Below, in pieces: positions 34,520 through 45,300 of a DNA stretch of 51,025 nt. Below the pieces are notes generated by a model, which worked only from the letters and a program-made list of their open reading frames with translations, made no database searches and was not told where the DNA came from. The stretch lies in contig JAKPXC010000058.1 of assembly GCA_029567705.1 (NCBI GenBank), forward strand, positions 1-51,025, in the 5' to 3' direction. A program made the position numbers and the translations under genes. Source of the DNA: Candidatus Cloacimonadota bacterium (GTDB taxonomy: Bacteria > Cloacimonadota > Cloacimonadia > Cloacimonadales > Cloacimonadaceae). Each line of letters opens with the position of its first letter. The stretch's first letter is position 1.

Positions 34520-34650
34520 GCATGGACTGGATACTCTGCTTCGCCTCGCTCTGGTTGAAGTCCACGGCGGCACTGAGCTATGAGATGTATGGATAATTGA
34601 GAAAGTCGCCGTGAACTCCAACCGGTGGAGCGGCAGCAGCGAAGCATTAA
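34520..34650 (-). repeat. Covarying hairpin repeat, copy B2
   Basis: On the minus strand, GGTTGGAGTTCACGGCG (34623-34607) pairs with CGCCGTGGACTTCAACC (34569-34553) with two G-U pairs; the plus strand would have A-C mismatches at the same places, which defines the minus strand as the RNA or folded strand. GCTTCGC before and GCGAAGC after extend the symmetry, as in the copy at 47712. Confidence 0.75.
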
Positions 34651-34692
34651 CTCATTAACTATTCACTATAAACCCAGCTTCCCACTTTCTCA

Positions 34693-34721
34693 TTGACAGC
34701 CAAAGCCTTCTCTGAAAGAAT
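34693..34721 (+). promoter_or_regulatory. Putative promoter of the tilS operon
   Basis: TTGACA at 34693-34698 with AAGAAT at 17 nt (34716-34721), about 30 nt before ATG 34754. It would drive a run of nine genes to 47645. Confidence 0.45.
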
Positions 34722-34753
34722 AGAAAATCAGTCTGAACTCATGAGGAGACGAA

Positions 34754-36193
34754 ATGAGCTTGTCCACGCAAGCCAAAGAGAAACTTGCCCGCTTCCTTGA
34801 GGAAGAGAAGATTATCTGCCGGGGAGACAAGATTATAGCTGCCTGTTCAGGCGGTGCTGATTCTGTTGCTCTGATCTATCTTTTGGGGCAAATGCGCTTC
34901 GATTTGAAGCTTAGTTTATTGGTCGTCCACATAGATCATCAGACCCGGCCGGAAGCCAATGAAGCGGAAGCGGAGCTGGTCAAGGAGATCTGCCGCCGGC
35001 TCAATGTAGCCCTCGTGATCCGTAAGATCAAGCCAGAACCCGGCCCCGGCTTTGAGAACCGTGCCCGGGATATGCGCTTTGCAGAGTTTGAGAAAATCCT
35101 GAGAATCTATAACTTCAACAAGCTCGCACTAGGGCATCACAAGAACGATCAGGCTGAGACCGTGCTCATGAACCTGATGCGTGGCTCCGGGATTGGCGGT
35201 ATGGGCGGTATCAAGCCGAGTTCTGCTCCAGTGATTCATCCCCTGCTCTGTTTCCGGAAGCAGGAACTGATTGAGCTGCTGCGCTCGGAGAATCTTCCCT
35301 GGGCTGAAGACGCCTCAAATAGCGATATAAGCCTGAGACGCAATTACCTAAGAAACCGGATCATTCCCCTGCTGGAGGAGAACGTTCATCCTTCCGTTGT
35401 AGAAAAGATCTCATTGCAGGCTGCCATCAGCCGGGAAGCCGAGACCTTTTTTCGCGAACAGGCCAAGCAGCGCTTCAAACGCCTCTGCACAGATCAGAGC
35501 CCAACCCGTATCGTCCTGAACCTCAAAGGGCTGAGCAACCTCAGTTCTATAGAGCAGTTTTACACGCTACGCCGGGCATACAGCCTGCTTAGTGGTACAG
35601 AACAGGATTTTTATTGGCATAGTCTTACGGATATCCAGGCACTATACGGCAGCGATGGCAGCAAAGAGAGTGCACTACAAAAGGGTATCCGGGTGGAACG
35701 GCGTTATGAGGAACTTTATCTCTACACACCGCAGGATTCTCTGGCTGTTCCTCCGCCGGAAGCGGTGACCGTGGAGGAAGACCGCTCCCGTGCCGTTTGG
35801 GGCAACATGCGGTTTAGTTTTAAGCATATCAAGGTCTTACCAAAGCATGAAGAATATGGAAAGCACTGCATTTATCTGGATGCGGAGAAGGTGGTCTTTC
35901 CCATCATTATCCGCAGCCGGGAAGAAGGAGATCGCTTCATTCCCAAAGGCATGCAGAATTTCAAGAAGCTGAAGGACTTTTTTATTGACGAAAAAGTAGC
36001 AAAAAATGAGAGGGATAGGATGGCTATAGTCTGCGATAGTGAAAAAATCCTCTGGATCGCCGGGATGAGAATGGATCAGAGAGCCTGCCCCGGTCCGGAA
36101 AGCAGCCGCTATCTGCAGATACATCTCGAATCTATGGACGAGAAGCCAAACCGGGCTGCCAACAGACTTAAAAAACAGGGAGATAACGAATGA
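34754..36193 (+). CDS. tilS: tRNA(Ile)-lysidine synthetase
   Basis: 479 residues; AGGAG precedes ATG 34754. The PP-loop SGGADSVAL (32-40) binds ATP. HxxDHQTRPEA, ALGHHKNDQAETVLMNLMRGSG and the RNYLRNRIIPLL element follow in the usual TilS order. The C-terminal domain carries FPIIIRSREEGDRFIPKGM...KLKDFFIDEKVAKNERD, which binds the tRNA acceptor. It makes lysidine at position 34 of tRNA-Ile (CAU). The stop overlaps hpt by 4 nt (ATGA); the tilS-hpt-ftsH order is widely conserved. Confidence 0.97.
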   Translation: MSLSTQAKEKLARFLEEEKIICRGDKIIAACSGGADSVALIYLLGQMRFDLKLSLLVVHIDHQTRPEANEAEAELVKEICRRLNVALVIRKIKPEPGPGFENRARDMRFAEFEKILRIYNFNKLALGHHKNDQAETVLMNLMRGSGIGGMGGIKPSSAPVIHPLLCFRKQELIELLRSENLPWAEDASNSDISLRRNYLRNRIIPLLEENVHPSVVEKISLQAAISREAETFFREQAKQRFKRLCTDQSPTRIVLNLKGLSNLSSIEQFYTLRRAYSLLSGTEQDFYWHSLTDIQALYGSDGSKESALQKGIRVERRYEELYLYTPQDSLAVPPPEAVTVEEDRSRAVWGNMRFSFKHIKVLPKHEEYGKHCIYLDAEKVVFPIIIRSREEGDRFIPKGMQNFKKLKDFFIDEKVAKNERDRMAIVCDSEKILWIAGMRMDQRACPGPESSRYLQIHLESMDEKPNRAANRLKKQGDNE

Positions 36194-36735
36194 ACTCTAT
36201 GAATTGTGATATATCTGCTGTACTTTTTGACGAGTATAAAATACAAACCCGAATCAGGGAGATTGGATGCCAAATCTCGGCTGAATATGCCGGAAAAGTG
36301 CCCGTCTTTGTGGGAATTCTCAAAGGCGGTTTCATCTTTTTGAGTGATCTGGTGCGCAGCATCTCTATTCCGCTGGAGCTGGATTTTCTGGCTGTTTCCA
36401 GCTATGGAGCGGGAACCATTAGCACCGGAACGGTCAAGATCCAGAAGGACATCGAGATAGATCTCACCGGCAGAGATGTGATCATTGTGGAAGACATAGT
36501 GGATAGTGGATTGACCCTCCAGTATATCCGCGGTTATCTGGAAAAGCACAATCCCTCCTCTGTGAAAATCTGTGTGCTGCTGGATAAGCCGGAAGCACAT
36601 AAGATAGATGTGAGTTACGACTTTGTCGGCTTCAATATCGGCAACGAGTTTGTGGTGGGTTATGGCTTGGATTTTGCCGAGCGTTACCGTAACCTGCCCT
36701 ATATTGGAATCTTGAAAGAAGAGCTATATTCATGA
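36190..36735 (+). CDS. hpt: Hypoxanthine phosphoribosyltransferase
   Basis: 181 residues, starting inside the tilS stop (ATGA) with AGGGAG upstream. The PRPP-binding loop is VIIVEDIVDSGLTLQYI (~97-113), and the pyrophosphate loop GILKGGFIFLSDL is at ~42-54. It salvages hypoxanthine and guanine to IMP and GMP in the cytoplasm. Overlaps ftsH by 4 nt. Confidence 0.96.
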   Translation: MNSMNCDISAVLFDEYKIQTRIREIGCQISAEYAGKVPVFVGILKGGFIFLSDLVRSISIPLELDFLAVSSYGAGTISTGTVKIQKDIEIDLTGRDVIIVEDIVDSGLTLQYIRGYLEKHNPSSVKICVLLDKPEAHKIDVSYDFVGFNIGNEFVVGYGLDFAERYRNLPYIGILKEELYS

Positions 36736-38945
36736 AAGTTAAATACATAATGCTAGTCCTGATCTGCCTGGGCATAAACCTGGCATGGGCAGTGGCGGAC
36801 AGCAGTTCCGGCACTCAGCCGGATCCCGGGGAGATACTCAAAACCGACCCGTTTGGTCAGTTTCAGTATGTTGTGCGTGGTATAATTATCACCATCCTGG
36901 GTATATCATTGATCAGTCTGTTCAGGATATTTATGATAAGAAAACAGAACAAGAAAAACGATAAACCGGGAGCCAATCCCGGGCAAGGCCCCCAGAAAGC
37001 GCCTCAAAACCCGCCTCCCAAGAGATCGCAGCTTTCTCTCACCATGGTCTTTTTGATCCTGATGATCTCGGTAGTGGTCTATCACGTGATGACCCGTTCT
37101 ACCGAGCAGATCACCAAGGCTCCGTATAATCTCTTTCAAAGGCAGGTGGCTCTGGGAGACGTCGCTGCGGTGCAATTCTCTGAAAAGGATATCTATTACA
37201 CGGATCAATCCGGTAAAAAATATGTAACCGTGATGCCCTTTGAGGATCCCCGTCTGGTGGATTCTCTGGTGGTGAAAGATGCCACTGTAACGGTGATCAA
37301 GCCATCCCGCTGGGCTGGCATTCTCTCCTATTTCTTCCCCTTTATCCTGCTGATCGGCTTTTGGTGGTTCTTTATGCGGGGCATGAACTCGCAGAACAAC
37401 AAGGCGTTCAGCTTTGGCAAAAGCAAAGCCAAGCTGCACGAAGCCACCAAGAGCAGGGTTACTTTTAAAGATGTAGCCGGAGTGGACGAAGCCAAGGAAG
37501 AGCTGCAGGAGATTGTGGAATTCCTCAAAGACCCCAAGAAGTTCCAGCGCCTGGGCGGCAGAATCCCGCGGGGCGTGCTGCTGGTGGGACGTCCCGGAAC
37601 AGGTAAGACTCTTCTGGCCAAAGCTGTGTCCGGAGAAGCCGGCGTGCCATTCTTTTCCATCTCCGGTTCGGACTTTGTGGAAATGTTTGTGGGTGTGGGC
37701 GCAGCCCGCGTGAGAGACCTCTTTGATCAGGCCAAGAAACACTCTCCGTGTATTACTTTTATCGACGAGATTGATGCGGTGGGACGTCACCGCGGCACTG
37801 GTCTGGGCGGTGGACACGATGAGCGTGAGCAGACTTTGAACCAGCTCCTGGTGGAGATGGATGGCTTTGAACCCAATGAAGCCGTGATCATTATCGCTGC
37901 TACAAACCGTCCGGACATCCTCGATCCGGCGCTCTTGCGTCCCGGGCGTTTTGACCGGCAGGTAACGGTTGATCTTCCCGATATCAAAGGCAGAACCGAG
38001 ATTCTCAAGGTTCACGCCGCCAAGGTTCCTCTGGCGGAAAACGTTGCCCTGGAACTGATTGCCCGTGGCACTCCCGGTTTCAGCGGTGCTGATCTGGCCA
38101 ATATCGTCAATGAAGCAGCTTTGATAGCAGCTTCTCATAACAAGAAAGCCATCGAAATGAGCGATTTTGAAGAGGCTAAAGACAAGCTGACTCTGGGTAA
38201 AGAAAAGAAAAGCCGGGTGATTCCGGAAGAAGACAAGAAGATCACAGCCTATCATGAGATTGGGCATGTGCTGACCTCAATTTTTCAGGATAAAACCGAG
38301 CCTGTGCACAAGGTCTCCATTATTCCCAGAGGCTTTACAGGGGGGGCTACTCACTATCTGATGAGCGATAAGACCGGCTATTCCCGCAGTTATCTGAACC
38401 AGCTTCTGGTGACCATGATGGGTGGCAGGGCTGCCGAAGAGATTGTCTTCAATGAGCTTACCACCGGAGCCGGGAACGATATCGAACGGATCTCGGATAT
38501 TGCCAAGAAGATGGTTTGTTCCTGGGGTATGAGTGACCAAGTGGGACCCATGACCCTTGGTAAGGAACAAAGCGAAGTCTTTCTGGGTAAAGATTTGGGC
38601 AGCCGGGACGTTCACAGCAATGAAACCGCTCTCCTGATAGATTCTGAAATCCGTAAGATCATCACAGATGCCCATGATAAAGCTCTGCAGATCCTGAGGG
38701 ATCACTCCGCTCTGCTGGATGTGATGGCCAAAGCTCTGCTGGATAAGGAAACTATGGGAACGGATGATATCTTTGAGCTCATCCTGGAGAACATCTCCGA
38801 GGAAGAGAAGAGCTTGGTGCAAGCCAAGTTTGACCGGGCCAGGGAAATGCGTTTTGACTATGCGGATGCTCCTGTGGAAGGCTCCTCCGTGCAAGATGCA
38901 GAGGCAGGAGATTCCACAGAAGAATCCACACTTGGGAGAGCTTGA
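36732..38945 (+). CDS. ftsH: FtsH ATP-dependent zinc metalloprotease, with extended N-terminus
   Basis: 737 residues. Canonical FtsH features: TM at 102-119, periplasmic domain (~120-190), TM at 195-215, AAA module with Walker A GRPGTGKT (~286-293), Walker B ([11 protein letters not shown]) and SRH ([21 protein letters not shown]), and the zinc site HEIGH (508-512; Ile in place of the usual Ala). Before the first usual TM there are ~100 extra residues with a signal-like segment (4-20), another hydrophobic segment (48-68) and a basic Pro/Gln-rich linker. It degrades membrane and regulatory proteins. Overlaps hpt by 4 nt. Confidence 0.97.
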   Translation: MKVKYIMLVLICLGINLAWAVADSSSGTQPDPGEILKTDPFGQFQYVVRGIIITILGISLISLFRIFMIRKQNKKNDKPGANPGQGPQKAPQNPPPKRSQLSLTMVFLILMISVVVYHVMTRSTEQITKAPYNLFQRQVALGDVAAVQFSEKDIYYTDQSGKKYVTVMPFEDPRLVDSLVVKDATVTVIKPSRWAGILSYFFPFILLIGFWWFFMRGMNSQNNKAFSFGKSKAKLHEATKSRVTFKDVAGVDEAKEELQEIVEFLKDPKKFQRLGGRIPRGVLLVGRPGTGKTLLAKAVSGEAGVPFFSISGSDFVEMFVGVGAARVRDLFDQAKKHSPCITFIDEIDAVGRHRGTGLGGGHDEREQTLNQLLVEMDGFEPNEAVIIIAATNRPDILDPALLRPGRFDRQVTVDLPDIKGRTEILKVHAAKVPLAENVALELIARGTPGFSGADLANIVNEAALIAASHNKKAIEMSDFEEAKDKLTLGKEKKSRVIPEEDKKITAYHEIGHVLTSIFQDKTEPVHKVSIIPRGFTGGATHYLMSDKTGYSRSYLNQLLVTMMGGRAAEEIVFNELTTGAGNDIERISDIAKKMVCSWGMSDQVGPMTLGKEQSEVFLGKDLGSRDVHSNETALLIDSEIRKIITDAHDKALQILRDHSALLDVMAKALLDKETMGTDDIFELILENISEEEKSLVQAKFDRAREMRFDYADAPVEGSSVQDAEAGDSTEESTLGRA

Positions 38946-38965
38946 GCCCGTCTCAGACAGAGAAG

Positions 38966-40291
38966 ATGAGTAGCAATCTGAAGAATATGTTCCGCGCTTT
39001 GACGGTGAGAAACTACCGCCTCTTCTTTGCGGGACAGGGAATATCTCTGATCGGCACATGGATACAGAGAACCACCATGGGCTGGTTTGTTTACCGGCTC
39101 ACGGATTCTGTGTTTCTGTTGGGCTTGATCAGTTTCCTTTCCATGATTCCCTCCATCTTCGTCAGTCCCTTTGCCGGCACTTGGGCAGATCGCTGGAACC
39201 GTCATAAGATCATCATAGGCACGCAGATCGCTTTCTGCATTCAAACCTCACTGCTGGCTATCTTTGTGCTCACGGGGGTCATCAGCTCTTCCAGAATCTG
39301 GATTCTGATGCTTCTGGCCTTGGCGCAGGGACTTATAGAAGGCGTCGATGCGCCTATCCGGCAATCCTTTGTTATCGATCTGGTGCAGGTAAAAAGCATG
39401 GTGCCCAATGCTATTGCGATGAACTCTGCTATGTTCAATGCTGCCCGCCTGGTGGGCCCTGCTCTGGGTGGCTTCCTGATCCAGGCTTTTGGGGAGGCTA
39501 TCTGCTTCTCTATTAATGCAGTGTCCTATATTGCCGTGATCGCTATGCTCTTTATGATGCGGATACATTACGAGAGACAGGCACCCACTCAGGAATCTAC
39601 CATTCGCAAGATTGTGGAAGGCTGGCGCTACGCCTGGCACCAGTTCCCCATACGTATTCTGGTGGCGAATCTGGCGGTCTATACGATGTTTGGCATGTCT
39701 TATGCCACGCTTCTGCCGGTCTTTGCCAGAGATATTCTGAAGGGAAGCTCCAGCACTTTGGGCTTGATGCTGTCCACTGCCGGAATTGGAGCTCTGATAG
39801 GTTCCTTCTTCCTGGCCTCGCGCACCACCATACGTGGAATTGCCAACCGGATGCTTTGGATTGGAATGGCAGTAAGTTGCACTCTGGTGGTCTTTTCCTT
39901 TAGCAACAGCATCTATGTCAACCTGCCTCTGATGGTTATCATTGGCTTTGGTATGATGATGCAGATGGCTTCCACAAACACTCTGATTCAATCTGTGGTG
40001 GAAGACAAAATGCGGGGAAGGGTGCTGAGCATCTACACCATGGCTTTCACGGCAGTAACGCCTTTTGGTAGCCTGCTAGTGGGAAGCCTCTCCAGTGAGT
40101 TTGGAGTGCAATGGGCTATGGCAGCCTGTGCTCTGATCTGTTTCTTCTGGTCTCTGAGCGGTTTCTCCATCCTGAGCAAGTTCAGCCGGGCTGTGCTGCG
40201 GATGCTGATCAGAGCAGAGAATCAGGAAATCTATCGTCCGCGTCAGGTACGTCTGAGCCTCAAACCAGGAGTTGTGAATGAAAGTATTTAA
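38966..40291 (+). CDS. MFS transporter (MFS_3/EntS-like)
   Basis: 441 residues from ATG 38966; an in-frame TTG at 38942 overlapping the ftsH stop, with GGGAG just upstream, is an alternative. About twelve hydrophobic segments; the N-terminus NYRLFFAGQGISLIGTWIQ and loop GTWADRWNRHKII are typical of MFS_3 exporters related to EntS. It likely exports a small molecule; substrate unknown. The C-terminal tail is basic. The next gene begins inside its 3' end. Confidence 0.87.
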   Translation: MSSNLKNMFRALTVRNYRLFFAGQGISLIGTWIQRTTMGWFVYRLTDSVFLLGLISFLSMIPSIFVSPFAGTWADRWNRHKIIIGTQIAFCIQTSLLAIFVLTGVISSSRIWILMLLALAQGLIEGVDAPIRQSFVIDLVQVKSMVPNAIAMNSAMFNAARLVGPALGGFLIQAFGEAICFSINAVSYIAVIAMLFMMRIHYERQAPTQESTIRKIVEGWRYAWHQFPIRILVANLAVYTMFGMSYATLLPVFARDILKGSSSTLGLMLSTAGIGALIGSFFLASRTTIRGIANRMLWIGMAVSCTLVVFSFSNSIYVNLPLMVIIGFGMMMQMASTNTLIQSVVEDKMRGRVLSIYTMAFTAVTPFGSLLVGSLSSEFGVQWAMAACALICFFWSLSGFSILSKFSRAVLRMLIRAENQEIYRPRQVRLSLKPGVVNESI

Positions 40292-40964
40292 ATACATAGG
40301 TGATGCCTCCTTGGATTACCGGGGAATCATGAAGCGGCACTCCGACCTGCAGATCGGAAACCTGATAATTCCCAGAGATAGCCTGGTGATAGCCGAACAG
40401 ACACACTCAAAGCTGGTGCATAACTGCCTCCCGGAAGACGGCGGTTCCGGCTTCGCAGAGCACCCTCAGATCAAAGAAGCCGATGGCCTTATCACCAATA
40501 TCCCGGGACAGTTCCTGTTGATCCGGACGGCAGACTGCAGCCCTATCCTCATTTGGGATGAGACTCAGATGGTTGTCTGCGCCTTGCACAGCGGCAGGGA
40601 AGGAACCCGCAGAAACATCGCAGAACAGGCCATACATCAGCTTATCCACGACTATTCCTGTAAGGTGGAAAACCTGAAGGCAGTAATTGGCCCGGGTATC
40701 TGCGAAGATCACTACGAAGTAAGCCCGGGTATCTATGAAGATTTCATCACCAGCATGGAAAGAGAGGGCAACCAGCCGGTCAGTGGCAGCTACCGTCACC
40801 TGGCTATTCAGGCCACTATCCGTATGCAATTACTGAAGGCCGGGATCCAAGCTACAGAGATCGAGTACCGGACAGTCTGTACCTATGAATCACCCGTGCA
40901 CTTCTCTTTTCGCCGGGATGGCACCCACAACCGCCAGATAAACGTTATTGGGATCGTGTTATGA
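40278..40964 (+). CDS. pgeF: YfiH/PgeF-family laccase-domain protein (purine nucleoside phosphorylase or UDP-MurNAc-Ala-Ser corrector)
   Basis: 228 residues, overlapping the MFS gene by 14 nt. The three metal/catalytic motifs are in order: EQTHSKLVHNC (His ~42), TADCSPILIWD (Cys ~86), ALHSGREGTRRNI (His ~101). Family members act as purine nucleoside phosphorylases, and E. coli PgeF removes wrong peptidoglycan precursors. Cytoplasmic. Its stop overlaps the fapA start by 4 nt. Confidence 0.87.
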   Translation: MKVFKYIGDASLDYRGIMKRHSDLQIGNLIIPRDSLVIAEQTHSKLVHNCLPEDGGSGFAEHPQIKEADGLITNIPGQFLLIRTADCSPILIWDETQMVVCALHSGREGTRRNIAEQAIHQLIHDYSCKVENLKAVIGPGICEDHYEVSPGIYEDFITSMEREGNQPVSGSYRHLAIQATIRMQLLKAGIQATEIEYRTVCTYESPVHFSFRRDGTHNRQINVIGIVL

Positions 40965-42295
40965 CACAAGTTTATGAAAGTCCAAGTGGTATAGTTAAGC
41001 TGGAGATACGTGACGAAGGCATGTCTGCCTGGATCACGATAAACAGCCATAAAGGCCTGATCAGCGAACGGGAGATTCTGGAGCTGATCGACCGAGCAGG
41101 AATCAAGAGTGGCTTTGAAGACGCCCAGCGCTATATCCGGGAAGAGAATCTGGAGAAGGATTTTGACACCGCTTTCCCGGTGGCTTTATGCCAGAGGGGC
41201 AATGCCGGCACCAAGCTGAACTACTATTTTGATATTCACAAGAACCGCAAGCTCTCACCCGCCCTGGATCCCGCCCTTCTGCCGGGCTTGGAATATGTGG
41301 AAGCGGGCACCATCGTGGCCGATTACTCCAGCAATCTCTTTGACCGTAAGGGCTCCATCTACAATATCTTTGGAGAGATTATCCCCAATCCCGAGATCGA
41401 TCCCGGTGTATCCGGTGCCATAGCAGGCCCCGGCATCAGCTTTGATCCCTCCCGGAATGCCTTTGTTGCAGAGAGCACCGGTTATCCCTTCCTGGATGAA
41501 GAATGCAAGATTTGTCTATTAGACAGCATCATTCTGGGCTCAGAACTGCGGGAATACCACTATCCCATGCATATCCCCGTCGATATGATCTACCAGGGAG
41601 ATTTGGATAATGCAGAGATCTACTGCCACGGAGCAGTTCAAATCAACGGCTCGGTCAAGAATAGCCTCCTGCACAGTAGCGGAGAGCTGGACATCAGCGG
41701 AGAGCTGATTGAATCCCAGGTGCGTTGTGAACAAAGCCTGAAGGTCGGCACTATCCGCAATTGCAGCCGACCCATTCTGGTGCTGGCAGACCTGAAGTGC
41801 CAATCCATCCTGGAGAGTTCCGTGCTCTGCCAGGGAAAGATCGAGCTGGAGCGCCTCATCAACCGCAGCGTGGTGGTGGCCGATGGCGGCCTCACCGGCG
41901 GCCTCGAAAGCTGCATCCAGGATTCCCATCTCCAAGCCTGTGCTTCCATCGAGGCCGGAAATCTGGGCAGAGTGGATGGAGAAGCCAATGAACTCGAGAT
42001 CACTATCAGTCCCTTCAACAAAGCTGTCCTCACCCGCCTCACCAAAGAACTGATCAAGCATAAAGAGCAGGGCAACGGCTCCAGCGAGGAAGCGCAGAAG
42101 ATACAGGAAGAGATCAAAGCCTGCGAGCAGCAGCTTGACCAACAACTAAACAAGTTTCTTCGCCGCAACCGGGGAGAAAGATATAGAATACATATTCACG
42201 GAGACGTTCATCCTCCCACAGAAATACGCATCCTGAAACACAGCTACACCATCTCAAGCTACCAAAACTCACTGCTACTGGAAGAAAAGGACTAA
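40961..42295 (+). CDS. FapA-family (DUF342) protein
   Basis: 444 residues. The N-terminal half has the DUF342 pattern (ALCQRGNAGTKLNYYFD, GTIVADYSSNLFDRKGSIYNIFGE), followed by a right-handed beta-helix-like region of short repeats (IYCHGAVQINGSVKNS, LDISGELIESQ, VVVADGGLTGG), and a C-terminal coiled coil (EAQKIQEEIKACEQQLDQQLN). FapA proteins polymerise in some flagellar or polar assemblies. No flagellar gene is present in this window, so another polymer or coat role is possible. It overlaps pgeF and precedes the tricorn gene. Confidence 0.85.
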   Translation: MTQVYESPSGIVKLEIRDEGMSAWITINSHKGLISEREILELIDRAGIKSGFEDAQRYIREENLEKDFDTAFPVALCQRGNAGTKLNYYFDIHKNRKLSPALDPALLPGLEYVEAGTIVADYSSNLFDRKGSIYNIFGEIIPNPEIDPGVSGAIAGPGISFDPSRNAFVAESTGYPFLDEECKICLLDSIILGSELREYHYPMHIPVDMIYQGDLDNAEIYCHGAVQINGSVKNSLLHSSGELDISGELIESQVRCEQSLKVGTIRNCSRPILVLADLKCQSILESSVLCQGKIELERLINRSVVVADGGLTGGLESCIQDSHLQACASIEAGNLGRVDGEANELEITISPFNKAVLTRLTKELIKHKEQGNGSSEEAQKIQEEIKACEQQLDQQLNKFLRRNRGERYRIHIHGDVHPPTEIRILKHSYTISSYQNSLLLEEKD

Positions 42296-42309
42296 TAATG
42301 GAGAGTGTA

Positions 42310-45300
42310 ATGACAAAGAAGCTGACCCTGATTATCGGCCTCATGCTATGCTTTGCCGGCATCTATGCGCTAGGTCCGGGCTTTTCTAAAGATCCAGCTC
42401 CCTCACCGGATGGATCTCAGATCTGTTTTGTTTATGACAATGACCTCTGGCTGGTACCTTTTACGGGCGGAAACGCCGTCCGACTCACCAATACCGAAGC
42501 CTCTGAATGGTCTCCCATCTGGTCTCCTGACGGCAGCAGTATCGCCTTCAATTCCAATCGAGAAGGCTTCACCGGGATCTACACCATCTCTCCCCGGGGA
42601 GGTAGCTCCCAACTGATCTTCCCGGATAGATACTCCGTGGTGGAATGGTTTGCCGACGGACAGAATCTTTTGGTAGCCAGGCAAAGCTTCGAGCTGGGAA
42701 CAGGCTTTTACAAGCTTCCCTTAAACGGAGAGCGTCCCACCCTTCTGGCCGAGATTGGCGACAGCTTTGCCAGCCTCTCTCCGGATAACCGCAAGATCAT
42801 CTTCAACCGCTATGGCGATCCCTTCCGTGAAGCCTATCGCGGCAGCCTCAATGGCGATCTCTGGGAGCTTGATCTGGCCAGCGGAAACTACACCCGCCTC
42901 ACCAATACGCCTACCACAGAACGCTATGTGTGCCATTCCTACACCGGTAACAACGTCTATTTCTGTGCCTCAGACGGCAGTAAATACCAGATTATGAGAG
43001 TCCGGAACGGCAATTTCAGCCAGCCGGAACAGCTCAGCAACTTCGATTACTGGTCGGCTCGGGATATCAAGATTGCCCGCCGTTCAGACCGTATGACCTA
43101 TGAATTCTTCAATGAAATCTGGGCTTATGATCCCGCCCGGGCGGGTAGGGAACCCGGCTCAGGTTGCTTTAAAGTGGAGATCAACATCCTGGAAGACCAG
43201 TGGCAAAACCCCCGCCGCACCAGCACTATGAACGACGACTTTGATACCTTTGCCGTTAGTTCCGATCACCTCCTGGTGGGCTTCAACTATATGTACGACC
43301 TCTTTGCCATCCCCCGTAAAGGCGGTGATGCCAAGCAGCTTAGTTTCGATATGAATGGAGTTTCAGACCTCCTCTTTCTCAAAGACAATCGCACTATCCT
43401 GATGACACGCACCCAGAAAGGTGAAGACAAGCTCTTTAGTGTGACAATGGATTCCGTAGCTACCGAGATTAAGCCGGTCGATTGGTTCGGAGCCGATAGC
43501 ATGACGGTGGAGCGTGTTTATAGAGATGATAGCGGCCTGATCGTCTTGATCTACCGTGATCGGCTCAAAGGCGGCAACATAGCCTGGACAGACGATGAGC
43601 TTGCTGAGTTTCACACTATCCCCACCCCTTATGCGACCAGTTCAAACGTTGCCTTCAGCCCAGATAAAAGCTTTGCAGCCTTTGCTGTGGTGCGGGACGA
43701 TATCTGGACCCGTGAACTATATCTCTATGATATCCACAATAACGAACTGATCAAGCTCCTGAACGACGACCGGTGGATTGGCTCCATCTATTGGACTCCC
43801 GATAGCCGTTCACTCCTGATGAGCCGCGGAGGAGACATCTTCCGTCTGGATCTGGTGCCACGGGATGAACTGGAATACGACAAGAATCACTGGAACGAGA
43901 TTCTTCGCTACACTGAGGAAACAGATCAGGTAAACTATGATAGGGAGGATGGCTCCTACTACGAACCCCAGATCCCCGACAGCCTGGCTGCAACCACCCA
44001 ACCTATCACAGAACCGGTGGAACCAGAAGTGACAGAAGCACCTGTGACTCCCGAGACCCAGCCCGAAGCCCCGGCTCCTGTATCCCAAGTCAAGCTGGTG
44101 AGGGAAAATCTGCGTGAACGCCTCTACCCCGTGATCAGCCATCCTTCGAACGGCCTGAATGCGGTTCATGTAGAAAGTGACAGCGTGTTCTACTACATCT
44201 CCTACCCCTCCGATCGTTCCGGAAACACCGAGATTTTCAAGATCAATATCTATGGTAATAACAATCGGCAGGAAACCAGCCTGGGCTCCGGTATTGGTGA
44301 AGCGATAAAAGTCGATACCACCATCTATTACAGCCAGAACCATCAGCTCAAATCCTACAATCTGGAATCCGGCACCCGACGGGAGATCAAGGCCACCTTA
44401 GATTATGAGTATGACATCAACCTCCTCAATCGCCGGGTCTTTGAACAGGTCTGGGCAGCTTTCGGCTTGAACTTCTACGATCTTAACATGCACGGGCAGG
44501 ATTGGAACGCTGCCTTTGAGCGTTATGCTCCCTATCTGGAAAACGTCCGCAACACCAATGATCTGGAATCCATCATCGATGAGATGATCGGAGACGTCAA
44601 TGCCTCCCACACAGGCTTCTATCCCCGCCAGGATAAAACCTATCCTTACCGCAGCCAAGCCTATCTGGGCTTGGAATTCGATTATTCGGAGCGTCTTCCC
44701 GAGGGAGTAAAGGTGCGCTACGTTTATCCCGGCACCCGTCTGAGCTATTTATACAGCCTCCGTCCCGGAGAGATAATAACCCACATAGACAATCACCGGA
44801 TCAGCTCCCGCAGTCCTCTGGATTCTCTTCTGATAGATAAGATCGGCAAGCCCATCCATCTTACGGTGCAAAGAGATAGCACCAGCGTTGAGATGATCGT
44901 CAACGGTCTCTCCTGGAGCCAGAGCCGTGAACTCTGGTATCAGGATAGGGTTGAGCAGACTAAAAACAAGGTGAACGAAGCCTCCGGCGGCCGTCTGGGC
45001 TATGTGCATATCCCTTCCATGGGAAGTGAGGACTGGACTAATTTCCAGCGCGACCTCTTTCGTGATAATGCCGATAAGGAAGCGCTCATCATCGACGTTC
45101 GCGGCAATACCGGCGGCAGAATTCACGACCAGATTATCAGCCTGCTGATCAAAACTCCCTACGGTTATTCCACCTCCCGGAGATACAGCCGGGAAAAACG
45201 CTTTGAACCCAGCCGCATCTGGGCCAAGCCCTCCATCGTGCTGGTGGACGAGCATTCCTTCTCCGATGGCGAGATCTTCCCCATTATCTATCAAGAACTT

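Noticed and set aside
36906-38267. Minus-strand ORF of 453 codons
   Set aside because: It lies wholly inside ftsH, has no ribosome site, and its composition (His/Gln-rich) is that of an antisense shadow.
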